A stretch of DNA of 37,138 bases from Salisapilia sapeloensis (GCA_023334545.1 JAADVB010000191.1:1-37138), one strand, 5' to 3'; positions 1 through 9,875 are shown, counted from the stretch's first letter. Numbers and translations are program-made. The notes: generated by a model from the sequence alone, not told the origin.

Positions 1-594
1 GTAATCCAGAACGTCGTTTGCAGGTCGAAGAAGGAATGACGCTTTGCGCAAGAAGGATTTCTTTCGAACAATTTGATGCTGTTGCTTAAAGATCGACTTT
101 GTCGCGCTTCGGAACACGAGCAAAACCAATGCTTTCGCATATAGTAAGGTGACCAGTATCAAACCGATTACACTCACTACCGTGAGTTCTAGATTTGGCT
201 TTCCGATCAGCCAAAACTCTCCATCGTCATAGTTTGAAGTACCCGTCAAAATGTTGGCGGTCTCGTTCGGATAAATGTTCAGTGCGATGAGCCAAACGAC
301 CCAAAGAATAGATGTCCCGGCAAGAGCTAGAAGTGGAGGCCCATACAGTCCAAAGATACCGAAGAAAGTAAAGTTGGCTTGGCGGGTGACGACGGTTTGA
401 CTCAGTGTTTGTTGAGCGATGTTCGCGTTTGGTCCGACATTCGCCGGTAATGGTGCCACGACAGACCTTTTAATAAATGACGAATCATCTTTCAAGTTTT
501 CCGTGCTCATATAAGCGTCGGAAGCAGTATCCCTATCTGAAAATTTTCTCACATCCTCTTCAGTGTTCGCTCCATCGCCATCGTAAGCACACAT
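1..594 (-). CDS. Membrane protein, 5' part only (runs off the left edge)
   Basis: The reading frame is open from an ATG at 594 to the window edge (198 codons), so this is the N-terminal part of a longer protein. The first 75 residues are polar and acidic. Two hydrophobic stretches follow, at about residues 77-106 and 136-162, separated by a short loop with an N-E-T glycosylation sequon near 110. After the second comes a basic segment rich in K and R (about 163-190), as expected on the cytosolic side of a membrane helix. I do not recognise the family. The start is chosen because it is the first ATG of the open frame. No splice signal is needed within the visible part. The 600 bp upstream hold no supported gene. 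Confidence 0.6.
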   Translation of the reverse strand, partial: MCAYDGDGANTEEDVRKFSDRDTASDAYMSTENLKDDSSFIKRSVVAPLPANVGPNANIAQQTLSQTVVTRQANFTFFGIFGLYGPPLLALAGTSILWVVWLIALNIYPNETANILTGTSNYDDGEFWLIGKPNLELTVVSVIGLILVTLLYAKALVLLVFRSATKSIFKQQHQIVRKKSFLRKASFLLRPANDVLDY

Positions 595-1194
595 ATTGGA
601 ATGCGTACTACCGCTTCGTGAGGGTTGTACGTTACTAGTTATATGAAATCAAGGCTGCTGGAAGATAGAGAGCAAATGTATCGCAGCATCTAAAATAACT
701 TTGCTTGCTCGTTTTAGAGAAACTTGAAACGATCATGAAGACAAAAGTAGGAAGCTATGATCTTGTATTGAGCGTAGTCTGAGTTGATCAAGCGACATCT
801 AACAACCACTAGGCACCGGGCGAGTTCTAACGTCGATCGTAACCAAGTATAAAGATGTCTATCTTGAGTCATCACAGATCTTTGATCCTGTTTTGATTCC
901 CATCTCTCTATATGTAGCGCAGAGTGGTGAGAATGGGAGCGATGTGCTTCCATTTGTGCTGAACGGAAGTATGGTTTATTTAAGGACACAAGCTATTGGC
1001 GGTAATCAAACATAGGAGACTAAAATGCCACTTGAAACGCGCATAGTGATTATTCTCACTATGCGCGAAATGAAAGCATACTGACGAGGGATAAATTCAT
1101 CAAAGCCTTTTGCCAAGAAATGTCAAATTTTAAAGCCCAAATTCACCTTGAATCGAGCACCATGTTTCTCTTATTATTTCGATCGCAGAGTGGT
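595..1194. other. Intergenic, no gene supported
   Basis: This 600-bp spacer lies between the start of the partial membrane-protein gene and the stop of the first START/FYVE-like gene. Short open frames occur here (for example 714-989 on the minus strand), but they have an unordered composition, no domain signal and no splice context. I see no RNA gene or repeat. Confidence 0.5.
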
Positions 1195-2712
1195 CTAACC
1201 GTCTTGCCGGAGTCGCAGTTCAGTCATCTTCAGCCACGCCAGCTGCCGATCGCGCTCCTGATCTTTCAGCTCTAGTTCCGAGATGCTGCTCCTCCATATA
1301 TTTTCAACCAACGTATCCAGCTCGTCTTTATCATTGAGGCCACCCTGTGCAAAAACGCCTTCATCCGAGGACCTCCGTCTGGAGTCAATGATCTGAACGT
1401 CATCATTGGACGACGTGAACTGTGCAAAGGCGCTAAATGAATCTTCGGTTGAAGGAATAAGTTGATGTGAGTCGAACCCGTAGACCTCACCGGGGCAAGA
1501 TTCTTTGCCCAACAGATCACTCGACGCTTCCTTCAACCGACGAATCCTGGATGGTTTGACGACGGTAGTCCCATTACTATCTTTTTCATATCGTCCAGCT
1601 CGGATTTCTTGTCGGGCAACTTTATACGAACTAATTTGGCTAACCAATTCGTCGCAACTTGGGCAGAGCAGAACCTTGTTCGTCATTAGCTTCAAATGTG
1701 GAGCTACTTCGATTAGCCCGATGGAAAAAGAGCATTTCCCACAAATAGTTGCTTTACACAACTTGCATGGGTAAGCTTTACACAAGCGGCCAAATCGCCT
1801 TTCGCAGAACCGACATTTGGACTTGCTAACACGCTCGTTCTTGCCAATGAAAGCCATGAATTCTTTTCGGTTCACACTTTTCCGCTGAAGGAGCCACATG
1901 AGTTTCTTCACTTTGGCACATTGAGCGGATGTCCAGTTTACCATAAGTGCACTGGCCAAGGTAACAACACCGATGGAATCGAGTAAGTTGTTTCCAAATA
2001 CTTCATAGTATGATTTGGCGAACACTTCGACTGATTCATCTGAGGTGGGCTTGAAAAGCACGCAAGACGAACCACGAGATCGTATGATGCTTCGTCCTTG
2101 AAGTGGAGGCGTGAACGGCAAGTCGACTGAATGCAGGAGGTTGTATCCAATACGCTCGTCTTTACTGACTTGAAGAATTCCAGTCGCTCGAATATACACG
2201 GCATCTCGATCTTTGACGACGCCTCGGAGAGTTGGGCTCGGACTACCTGCATGCCATTGAAGAGTTGTACAACGATATGGATGTTCGAGCGTAGGCTTCT
2301 CAATGGTTTCTAGGATTTGAGCATCCGTCACTGGTTGGCCAGAGTAAGCCACGTTTTGCAAGATTGCTGCTTCATCACCGTTCACGAGACCATATAAGAG
2401 GTCATCGATACTATTCGAGATCGTACCATTCCCCACAAGAACACGGGGCATTTGCCATCCACCGCTCCCAGTGTATGAATCTTTAACCACGCGTCGAGAC
2501 GGGTTTCGCTCGCGATACATGGTTACATTTTTGGATGTCTTGATCGGTTTCCAACGTTTGCTGTCTAATGCTCGAGGTACCGATTGATCAAACAGTTGAT
2601 AATGTCGTAGAGCTTCGTGGACGAGTATCATTGCAATACGCTTGCAGTCGGCTTTCTTTGCTTCGGAGAGAGTAAAACCTTCGTACGCGTCAGCTGTCCA
2701 CTGCATCGTCAT
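1195..2712 (-). CDS. START-like domain plus degenerate FYVE-like zinc-finger protein, copy 1
   Basis: This single-exon gene encodes 505 aa. Residues about 10-265 resemble the START-like lipid-binding domain of the large oomycete FYVE/START family, with the typical W-K-P-I-K and Y-R-E-R positions at 54-69. Residues 300-353 hold four CxxC pairs (C300/303, C316/319, C324/327, C350/353), the spacing of a cross-brace FYVE or PHD-like finger. The basic R-K-H-H-C-R phosphoinositide-binding core of true FYVE domains is not present. The C-terminal 130 residues are polar and acidic, ending in a charged helix. The product is probably a cytosolic lipid- or membrane-associated protein; its ligand is unknown. 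A close tandem paralogue lies at 4226-5752 in the same orientation. The ATG at 2712 aligns with the paralogue's start. Confidence 0.85.
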   Translation of the reverse strand: MTMQWTADAYEGFTLSEAKKADCKRIAMILVHEALRHYQLFDQSVPRALDSKRWKPIKTSKNVTMYRERNPSRRVVKDSYTGSGGWQMPRVLVGNGTISNSIDDLLYGLVNGDEAAILQNVAYSGQPVTDAQILETIEKPTLEHPYRCTTLQWHAGSPSPTLRGVVKDRDAVYIRATGILQVSKDERIGYNLLHSVDLPFTPPLQGRSIIRSRGSSCVLFKPTSDESVEVFAKSYYEVFGNNLLDSIGVVTLASALMVNWTSAQCAKVKKLMWLLQRKSVNRKEFMAFIGKNERVSKSKCRFCERRFGRLCKAYPCKLCKATICGKCSFSIGLIEVAPHLKLMTNKVLLCPSCDELVSQISSYKVARQEIRAGRYEKDSNGTTVVKPSRIRRLKEASSDLLGKESCPGEVYGFDSHQLIPSTEDSFSAFAQFTSSNDDVQIIDSRRRSSDEGVFAQGGLNDKDELDTLVENIWRSSISELELKDQERDRQLAWLKMTELRLRQDG

Positions 2713-4225
2713 TTTCAGAGGTAGTAGGAGCGTGCTAGTTTTAAAATGGCATGGAAGTGCAGTGTCAACAGTTTAGCTGGAGACGGTACGGCGGGAATAG
2801 TGTCTGGCGTGCTTTATATACTACCCTTTCTTGCGTGTGCTTCGGCTTATGCTAGAAGTGGTAACGTACCTCGAGGAGAAGACAAGGATGTACTTGAATA
2901 TTCAGATATTTGTAACTTTGCGATTAGTCTTATTTTGCACTCGTTTGGACAACGCCTAAGCGAATGGTCTCGATAAAGACAGGAAAGTTGGAGTTCAAAT
3001 TGCTGAAGGCGATGAATTTAGGAGACGAGCAAACGGAGCCACATTGCTTCAGCCGTTTGACATTCTCTTGCTCGTTAGTCTTAAAGAACTTCATAGTCTC
3101 CGAGGGAATTATATCATATCCCACTCTCGTCAAAACTACGGTAACGCAAGTAACTATACTGCCAGAATGTTTGAAACACCTCCATCGGTCAATTTGCTTG
3201 TCCTTTGTGTATCACGATCGCCGATATGGTGGGAAGATGACGAAGCAGGTGGGCGGAGAGAAATCAACAACCAAAGTTTATTTGTATTTCCAAGGTAAAG
3301 CACTTTTATAAAGAGGGGTTCCCCTAAGATTACGAAGGTTACTCATTTAATTGATTTATCGCTAGACTCCGGCAGCTGCAACTACTGCTACGTATTTCGC
3401 TACAGTCTGAGTTTATTGTGAAGTCTGAACGACGACTGAGTAGAAAGCTACCAGGATCTGTTGCAGCATCGAGTGAAAGTACACTCGTTCGTCTTTCTAC
3501 ACGCCTCATCTCAGTGTATCCATACTGTCAACATACTGAATTTTGTGCTATGTAGCTCGAGAGGCGTTGGTCCCCAGGCACCTTTTATCGTGCACTAGAC
3601 ACATCATCCCCGGTTAAGTTTTATGGCCATTGTTGATACATCTATGGCAGGTTTGGCTTACTCCAGCTCAATTGGAGTGCTGTGGACGCGCCAAATTTGG
3701 TCTTTCAGCGGTTTGGAAGAACTCTATTACCGGTAATATGAAAGGGAGTGATGTTAGTCCTCGCATATAGTCTCATGTTCAGTATGCATAGTTCCTATTT
3801 GCTTCATTCAAGACTATTTCCTGTTTTCATCTATGCTTGGATGAGCAAATACCTCTTTAAACTATATCCATACTCAAGGACATGTCGAAAATCTACCATT
3901 TACCTCCTAAACTGGAGATGAATGTTTTTATGGTAAGCTGATGCCCAAGCACATCGTGAACATCAAATATTAGACGGAGATCAAGTCATAGCAACGATCA
4001 TGGCTATAATGTTTAGCCCTCTTGTGAATGCATCAATTAATTATGACCAATATCGTCCATGATAATCAACTAAAAGAAGAGAAGACAGTGCGGCTTGTGG
4101 CTTATGCGAGTGACAATACTCACGAATGAGCATAAGTGAAGCATTGAAAGTAAAAATTTATGGTAACAAAGCCTATGGCACATGTATAAAAGTTTTCGTT
4201 AGCTTCTACCTCAATTCTTCTCACT
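2713..4225. other. Spacer between tandem START/FYVE-like genes
   Basis: About 1.5 kb without an intact gene. The part nearest copy 1 (about 2713-3170) is homologous to the region upstream of copy 2. For example 2779-2798 matches 5821-5840 at 19 of 20 bases, and 2846-2873 matches 5890-5917 with a few differences. An exon-like block at 2930-3133 is listed separately. From about 3300 to 4225 the sequence is AT-richer and I see nothing in it. Confidence 0.5.
2930..3133 (-). pseudogene. Exon-like block conserved upstream of both START/FYVE genes, copy 1
   Basis: An open minus-strand frame ends at TAA 2930-2932. Its last 34 codons match the frame at 5978-6121 upstream of the second START/FYVE gene: V-C-S-S, then I, N-L, F, F-I and R at the same spacing, with the stop at the same place. 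The frame has no ATG at its 5' end (internal ATG at 3094), so it would be a terminal exon or a fragment. It is either the 3' end of a small gene carried in the duplicated unit or a decayed remnant. I do not recognise the family. Confidence 0.35.
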
Positions 4226-5752
4226 TCATCCTTTAGAGATCACATCCTCATGCCGAAGTCGCTTCTCAGCCATCTCTAGCCACGTCAACTGCCGAGCACG
4301 CTCTTCATCTTTCAAATCGACTTCTGAAATGCTACCCCTCCATACATTTTCAACTACAATTTCTACTTCTCCATCGCCTCCACTTCTCTCGAGAGGGCCT
4401 TCTTCGGAAGGCTTTCGGTTAGATTGTGAGATATGGGTTTCATCACTGGACGATGTCAGTGGGGCAATGGCGGCTACTGAACCTTCACTCGAAGGGCCAA
4501 ACTGATCTAAGTGTAGCTCATACACCTCACCAGGACAGGATTCGATACCAGACCAAGCAATTGAGTCATCTCTTAGCTGATAGATTCTAGACGGTTCAAA
4601 GATTGTCGACCCACTGCCTTCTTTTTCATATCTTCCAGCAAAAATCTCTTGTCGCGCCACTTTGTACGAGTTGACTTGATTCGTGAATTGGTCGCAAGTT
4701 GGACAGAGACGAACTTTTTTGTCCACCAGCTTTAATTCGGGGACGACATCAAGTAGCTCAATCGGAAATACGCATTTTCCGCAGACAAATGAATCACACA
4801 AAGTGCAGGTATAAGCTTTACGCAAGGTACCTAACACCTTTTTGCAGGAGCTACATTCTGACATGTTTTCAAGTTGATTCTCCCAAATGGAGCCCATGAC
4901 ATCACTGCTGTTCGCATACTTTGTCTGAAGAAGCCAGGAAAGTTTCTTTCGTTTTGCACACTGGCCGGATGCCCAGGAATCTGTAACTATGCCAGCAACC
5001 GTCATCGCAGCGATGGAGTCCAGACGGTTGTTTCCGGGTACTTCGTAATACCCCTTAATGAACACTTCTACTAACTGCTCTTCAAGGGGCTTAAAGAGGA
5101 CGCAAGAAGAAAGACGGGCTCGTAGGATGCTTCGATCTTTTAAAAGAGACGTGGATGGTAAATCGATTGAATGCATCAGATTGTACCCGATGCGCTCGCC
5201 TTTACCAACTTGAAGAACTCCAGTCGCTCGAATGTATACAGCATCTCGGTCTTTAACAACTCCTCGGAGTACCGGGCTTAGACTAACAGAATTATACTGG
5301 AGAACCGTGCAACGATATGGGTGCTCCAGAGTTGGCTTCTCAATCGTGGAGAGAATCTGAGCATCATTCACCGGTAATCCAGAGTAGCTTACATTCTGCA
5401 GAATTGCTGCTTCGTCTCCATTTGCGAGACCGAATAAGAGGTCATCCATACTATCTGCTATCGTCCCATTGCCGACGATGACTCGAGGCATTTGCCAACC
5501 AGCACTGTCAGCATCAGAGTCTTTTACAACGCGTCGAGGCGAATTGCGTTCCCGGTAGACGGTCACATTATTGGATGTCTTGATCGGTTTCCAACGCTTG
5601 CTGTCCATCCCACGAGGGACTGAATCATCGAACTTTTGGTAGTGCCGTAGAGCTTCGTGAACGAGTATCATCGCGATGCGCTTGCAATCATTTTTCTTTG
5701 CTTCGGAAAGGCAGAATGCTTTATACGCATCTGCTTTCCACTGCGTGGTCAT
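4226..5752 (-). CDS. START-like domain plus degenerate FYVE-like zinc-finger protein, copy 2
   Basis: This 508-aa tandem paralogue of the gene at 1195-2712 is collinear with it over its whole length and has the same intronless structure. The open frame continues 44 codons upstream to 5884. The start is placed at ATG 5752 because that Met aligns with the start of copy 1 and is followed by the same T-x-Q-W context. The N-terminal half is START-like. The zinc finger again has four CxxC pairs and lacks the basic FYVE signature. The acidic tail has diverged most, while the end is again a charged helix containing L-K-D-x-E-R. The intact frame and conserved cysteines suggest that both copies are functional. 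Ligand and localisation cannot be read from the sequence. Confidence 0.85.
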   Translation of the reverse strand: MTTQWKADAYKAFCLSEAKKNDCKRIAMILVHEALRHYQKFDDSVPRGMDSKRWKPIKTSNNVTVYRERNSPRRVVKDSDADSAGWQMPRVIVGNGTIADSMDDLLFGLANGDEAAILQNVSYSGLPVNDAQILSTIEKPTLEHPYRCTVLQYNSVSLSPVLRGVVKDRDAVYIRATGVLQVGKGERIGYNLMHSIDLPSTSLLKDRSILRARLSSCVLFKPLEEQLVEVFIKGYYEVPGNNRLDSIAAMTVAGIVTDSWASGQCAKRKKLSWLLQTKYANSSDVMGSIWENQLENMSECSSCKKVLGTLRKAYTCTLCDSFVCGKCVFPIELLDVVPELKLVDKKVRLCPTCDQFTNQVNSYKVARQEIFAGRYEKEGSGSTIFEPSRIYQLRDDSIAWSGIESCPGEVYELHLDQFGPSSEGSVAAIAPLTSSSDETHISQSNRKPSEEGPLERSGGDGEVEIVVENVWRGSISEVDLKDEERARQLTWLEMAEKRLRHEDVISKG

Positions 5753-7667
5753 GAGTTTAAAATTAAAGCTAGCTTGCTGATTCCGAAATGACATGAAGAC
5801 GCAATGCCACTTGTATGTGTGGAGACGATACGGCGGGAATTGCTGCTTGCGTGCTTCATCTACCGCCTTCTCTATCGCATTCAATTTCCCTTATGCTAGG
5901 TACGGTAACATACCTCGGACAGAAACAAGACCTATGCAGTCAAGCGTACGAATCCTTCCAGCATCTCGATCATTATCTTATTCTGCAGCTGCTTTGGATA
6001 CATGTGAGCGCATGATGCCGATAAAACGCAAGAAATCGTGGTACAAATTTCTGTAGATGATGGATTCGGATGACGAACAAACGATATCTTCGTAGATCAG
6101 CCACTTCGTGCCTTCATCATCTTAATTTCTAGGCGTCTTTGTAACCTCCGCGGGATGAAATCAAGGGTCACTATCCTTGAAACTCCTCATGACAATTATA
6201 CTGCCAGTATAATCAGACTGCTAACGTGGATCATCCAAGCATATCAGTTGCCTTCAAAAGATCATGACCATGTAAGCGATGGGACATGACACAGTATACA
6301 TACGCAGTAGTATCCATTATCAGATACGCCATAGGCTACCGCAGAGAACGTCCCTCATAATTTACCAGTCAAATAAATATGAGATGTATATTTTGAATAG
6401 CGAATGCGGAGTTGCTGGATGAGGGGATTGGCTCAGAGTAATTTAAGTTGCCGGTGTGATTTCCCTTGAGCTGAAGTATGTGGCTTGATTCAATAAATGA
6501 AAGCATCAAATATGCTAACATGGTTATTGTTGCATCGAGAAGCGATTAACGCCTACGTCCTTGACATGCAGTCCTCCCTTTCCGATCATGATGCCATCAA
6601 ATAAATATCACTCTTTGCGAGTTTAGTTTAGAGGACGTTAGCATCGTCTTCATGTGTGATGTTTTGCTTGACGTGTCGATTGTGCTGTATTCTCCACATC
6701 ATTTCCCTATGTTCGAGCAGAAGACCGTGATTCATTGCAACACATTCCAATTTTTGTGCTTGGACAGGCCTCAGTTTTATGCTCAAAGAGTAATAAGGCA
6801 TACTTGCACTTTGAAATCCTGATGGATCCTCCAATTAATGCAGATACCAAAGCGAGAAAGCGTAATAGTAGCAATTTCCAGATTACCGGTAATCCGAAAC
6901 TTTAGAAACGTGGAAAGAAGAAAAAAGTCATCCGTCTATAAGCAAATGCTTCATACGAATCAAAATCCACTGCCTGCACATAATGGGGCGACATAGAGAT
7001 GAAAGTGTTATCGATACGTCAAGTAGAAAATCATAAATACTAATGAAGATAACATCCAACCAGCCAGCACATCTTTTTGCCTCGAACGCTTACAATACAA
7101 GGACCAATATGAAACCGAGAATTCAGGGTTGAAGCGGCAGCCATTTATCTATGTATCACTAAAATTTGATGGTATTTGAGATATCCAGTCGATGGATTAG
7201 CCTACAAATTCACACTCTAGTGAGATAGCCCAACAAGTCAAGTTGCTTCAGCTCTACCCACTCGTCCAGTAATTTGACATTTTCTAACATAAAATTATAA
7301 CACATATCTATACGACTGCTATGCAGAGCCCATCCACTTGAGAAATTGGCATCGACTCTTGTCGTCGAGACTGACCCGTTGCGTTGTAGTGGACGAATTA
7401 CTCGTATGGACCCCATTATGCAATTTATGGCTAACAAACATAGAAGCAATAATACGAAGTGCTGACTTAGCTCGAGACGAAAACTTATTGAATCGCGCAC
7501 CTCTCTTTATTTGGCAGTCCTCGATAGTCGTAGGAGGATGAAGTGATACCCACTGCCCCGTAAATCAGCGTTATTTCTGCAGTTATAAATTCTAATAAGT
7601 ACTTTTTACTGCTATCAATACAACCGAATTTTCAACACCAATCGACACAAAAGCTTTATTTGAGCTA
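5753..7667. other. Gene-poor spacer, partly homologous to the first spacer
   Basis: About 1.9 kb. The first 450 bp (to about 6210) are homologous to the region upstream of copy 1 and include the exon-like block at 5978-6121. The rest (about 6210-7667) is AT-rich. Its longest frames (6628-6834 and 7210-7500, minus) begin with TTG or GTG rather than ATG and show no domain, so I call no gene. Confidence 0.5.
5978..6121 (-). pseudogene. Exon-like block conserved upstream of both START/FYVE genes, copy 2
   Basis: Forty-seven sense codons and a TAA, open from an in-frame stop at 6122-6124. A potential AG acceptor lies at the 5' edge, so the block could be a terminal exon. It encodes a mixed hydrophobic and charged peptide containing W-L-I-Y, V-C-S-S-S and F-L-R-F-I. 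It aligns with 2930-3133, including the stop position. The peptide pattern is conserved although the DNA has diverged substantially, which hints at past selection on protein. Function unknown. Confidence 0.35.
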
Positions 7668-8299
7668 ATGGAGGACGAGAGCATGACTAACAAGAGTTTT
7701 GAAGGCGATCAGCAGCCACCACGCTTTCAAGCACCACCCAAGAGTGATTGTACGTCTTAACATGATTGACTTTATACGAATGCTATCAAATCCTGCAGTC
7801 GAGCGATGATGGAAACGGATGAGACTAACGAACGAAGATAGTATTTAACAAATTGGAATCGTTTTTGCCTCGCATGGCCGAAGAAAACGCAAAGCTAGAG
7901 AAAGATGTTGCGGAAGGACATGGTGATCGCCATAACATCGATCTTGTCGAAAAAGAGGAGGAAGATGGCAAGGAGGACGCTTCTGAAGAATCGGAAACCG
8001 AGGCTCAGGATGGTGCTCCAAAGCCACCGGTTATCGAAATGGTTGTTCTATTGCATACCATTTGTATACGACTTTCTAACAAACATTTGTAGAACTTTGC
8101 GCTGAGTACGATGGATGATGAGAAGCAGGGCGCGGATAGTTCAGATGAAGAGGAAACAACTACATCCAAAGTGATCGAAGCTTCCAAGATGAATGACGAT
8201 GCGTCTGGACCGGAACAGAACCGTAAGCTTCAATTGCCATCGGACAAATCATCGAGCAACGGATCAACCTCTAGACCAGCCATCCAAGAGCTTAACTAA
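7668..8299 (+). CDS. NOPCHAP1: NOPCHAP1 (C12orf45-like) assembly-factor protein
   Basis: Three exons, 7668-7749, 7842-8041 and 8093-8299, encode 162 aa. The hallmark is L-x-x-F-L-P-x-M-A-E-x-N followed by V-I-E-M-N-F-A-L, which spans the second splice junction and matches the core of human NOPCHAP1/C12orf45. In humans that protein links NOP58 to the R2TP chaperone during box C/D snoRNP assembly. The rest is acidic and Ser/Glu-rich, as in the family. The first intron is 92 nt; the second is 51 nt with donor GTTGTT. The C-terminus (R-K-L-Q-L then a Ser-rich run) resembles the human K-I-E-V-L region, which favours reading through exon 3. An in-frame alternative exists: the GTAAGC donor at 8222 joined to the acceptor before 8366. 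Confidence 0.8.
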
Positions 8300-8580
8300 G
8301 AATCTATTTACACTCGTGAATTTTCACTCCACACTTGAACGTCTAAACTTTTCTGTATCTGCAGGACCTGCCAAAGCGATCAAAACGGTGCTCGTCAGGT
8401 ATGGTTCACTAGCGGTACAGCTCGTTCCGCTGGTACGTTCTGTTCTGTAAAACGTTTCTAACATGCAATGTTGTGAATTTTTTGATACTTGGAATTTGTA
8501 TGCTCTGCAGCGTCTTTGTGGCGATAGAGACTTTCGAGCCTCCAACGCCACACACGAAAAAACCTCTAATCCCGTGAACG

Positions 8581-8866
8581 ATGATCTACGGCTTTGTGAA
8601 GAACATGTCGGCCAAGCAGGCTGTACCGCTTGCGCTCGCTGTGAACCTCTCCCTTACGTCTACGGTGTTCTTCTACCAGAGACACAGCGGTATAATAGCA
8701 TTATCAAATCCATACAAGAACCAAGTTTACTGAATACGCTATAGGTCCGGACAATGGCGGCAAGTGCGCTGGCGAGCCGCGCACGACGTCTGCTGAGTGG
8801 GAAGCTGCGAGCGTCGAATACGGAAAGGCTCAGCACGCGAACCCGATTCGTCACTTCCGTCAATAA
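8581..8866 (+). CDS. Small single-pass membrane protein, two exons
   Basis: Exons 8581-8689 and 8745-8866 encode 76 aa across a 55-nt intron with donor GTATAA, a TACTGAAT-like branch site and acceptor CTATAG. The protein starts M-I-Y-G-F with a second possible start at Met9 (8605). It has one hydrophobic helix at about residues 14-32 and then a polar tail with a conserved-looking S-A-E-W-E-A-A and N-P-I-R-H-F end. The shape recalls small mitochondrial inner-membrane proteins, but I do not recognise the family. The model is supported because the intron removes an in-frame stop and opens a second long, clean exon. The stop lies 74 bp from the ISY1 stop on the other strand. Confidence 0.55.
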
Positions 8867-8940
8867 GTACTCTCAAGCTCCAAGACGTTTGCTGAAATAA
8901 AGGAAAACCAAGGTATTTCAGATACAATTAAAAACGTTTC

Positions 8941-9705
8941 CTAGGCTGCTACGCTCTGCTTCTGCTCCCATTCTTTTAATAGTGCTTGTTGTCGTTCATT
9001 CTGAACTCTTTCCTCTTCTTGCAGCAGATCTTCATCATCTTCATCGAATCCATAGTACTCGGGCGTAATGTGCTTGGATAATTGTTTCCTATCATGACAG
9101 TTACAAAGACATAATAGCAGGAAGATATGATAATATTCATACTTGGTTCGCTTCTTGGGTGGAGGTGCAGGCGTCTCGAATAGTTCACGCACGCCTGGGA
9201 GGTTTTTAGCAGCACCAAAGTACTTGTAACCGCGAGTGCCTTGTACGGCTACGCCATCGTCATCAAACATTTGACCACCGCTCTTGGTATAATCCGGTCC
9301 ACCGAGCTCATGCACTCGCTTTTCCCATGCGAATTTCTCTTTCATACGCTTATTGATGTCGTCGTTCAAGTCTCGAATCACATGCTCTCCAAGTCCAGCT
9401 AGAGTTCATGTCGTGTCAATTTATGCCTCTTGTATCCTTTTTAGTTTCATGTACCATTCTGGATGTCGGTGACTTTCTTGGAAATCTCTCGGATAATCTG
9501 TCGACGCCAACGCTCTGCTGCAGCAAGGTTGTCACACATGGAGGTATGGTACGGGCGTCGACTGCCATTAATTTCATTAGCAGTCTGCAACGTACGCTAC
9601 TATGATACAGACGAGAATGTACTTTTGGAAGGTGTCGGCAAAATCCTGCTTCATGGACGTCCATCGGTTCAATAAGGACTGCGCCTTCTCTTCATTTCGA
9701 GCCAT
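8941..9705 (-). CDS. ISY1: Pre-mRNA-splicing factor ISY1
   Basis: Four exons, 9705-9623, 9561-9455, 9398-9143 and 9088-8941, encode 197 aa with introns of 61, 56 and 54 nt. The product matches ISY1, a component of the NineTeen-associated part of the spliceosome that acts around the first catalytic step. Visible landmarks in order: the M-A-R-N-E-E-K-A start, E-R-W-R-R-Q-I-I-R-E-I-S-K-K-V, I-R-D-L-N-D, K-E-L-G-G-P-D-Y-like, R-G-Y-K-Y-F-G-A-A-K-x-L-P-G-V-R-E-L-F, and E-Y-Y-G-F near the C-terminus. It lacks the long acidic tail of animal ISY1, so it is shorter. All three splice junctions fall inside conserved blocks and restore them exactly. Confidence 0.93.
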
Positions 9706-9875
9706 CTTGTCTGCCTCCTACGTCGATCGATTTATGCTTTGTGTTTTGTCTTTCTTTTTCTTTTCTTTGGTCCAGGAGATCTTGAAGAGTCGCATAATGT
9801 AAAATGGCATAAATGATCAAATTAGCTTTCCACTACCTGCCGAGATGGACTTCAAAGCCTTTTAAACAATGTATT

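Noticed and set aside
714-989. 91-codon frame on the minus strand between the first two genes
   Set aside because: The composition is His- and Ser-rich without pattern, there is no recognisable domain and no sign of conservation elsewhere in the window.
2964-3311. 115-codon frame on the plus strand
   Set aside because: It overlaps the minus-strand exon-like block that is conserved between the two duplicates, and the plus-strand frame is not kept in the second copy.
5753-5884. 44-codon N-terminal extension of START/FYVE copy 2
   Set aside because: Copy 1 has a stop in the matching stretch, and the downstream Met aligns with the start of copy 1.
6628-6834. 68-codon frame on the minus strand in the gene-poor spacer
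   Set aside because: It starts with TTG, has no domain or splice context and lies in AT-rich sequence where such frames arise by chance.
7210-7500. Possible secreted effector with a hydrophobic leader on the minus strand
   Set aside because: The frame begins with GTG. The first ATG lies after the hydrophobic stretch, so no signal peptide would be made, and no intron supplies an upstream start.
8755-8901. Mitochondrial-presequence-like 48-codon frame starting M-A-A-S-A-L-A-S-R
   Set aside because: It is a shifted frame of the second exon of the small membrane protein; the spliced model explains the region better.
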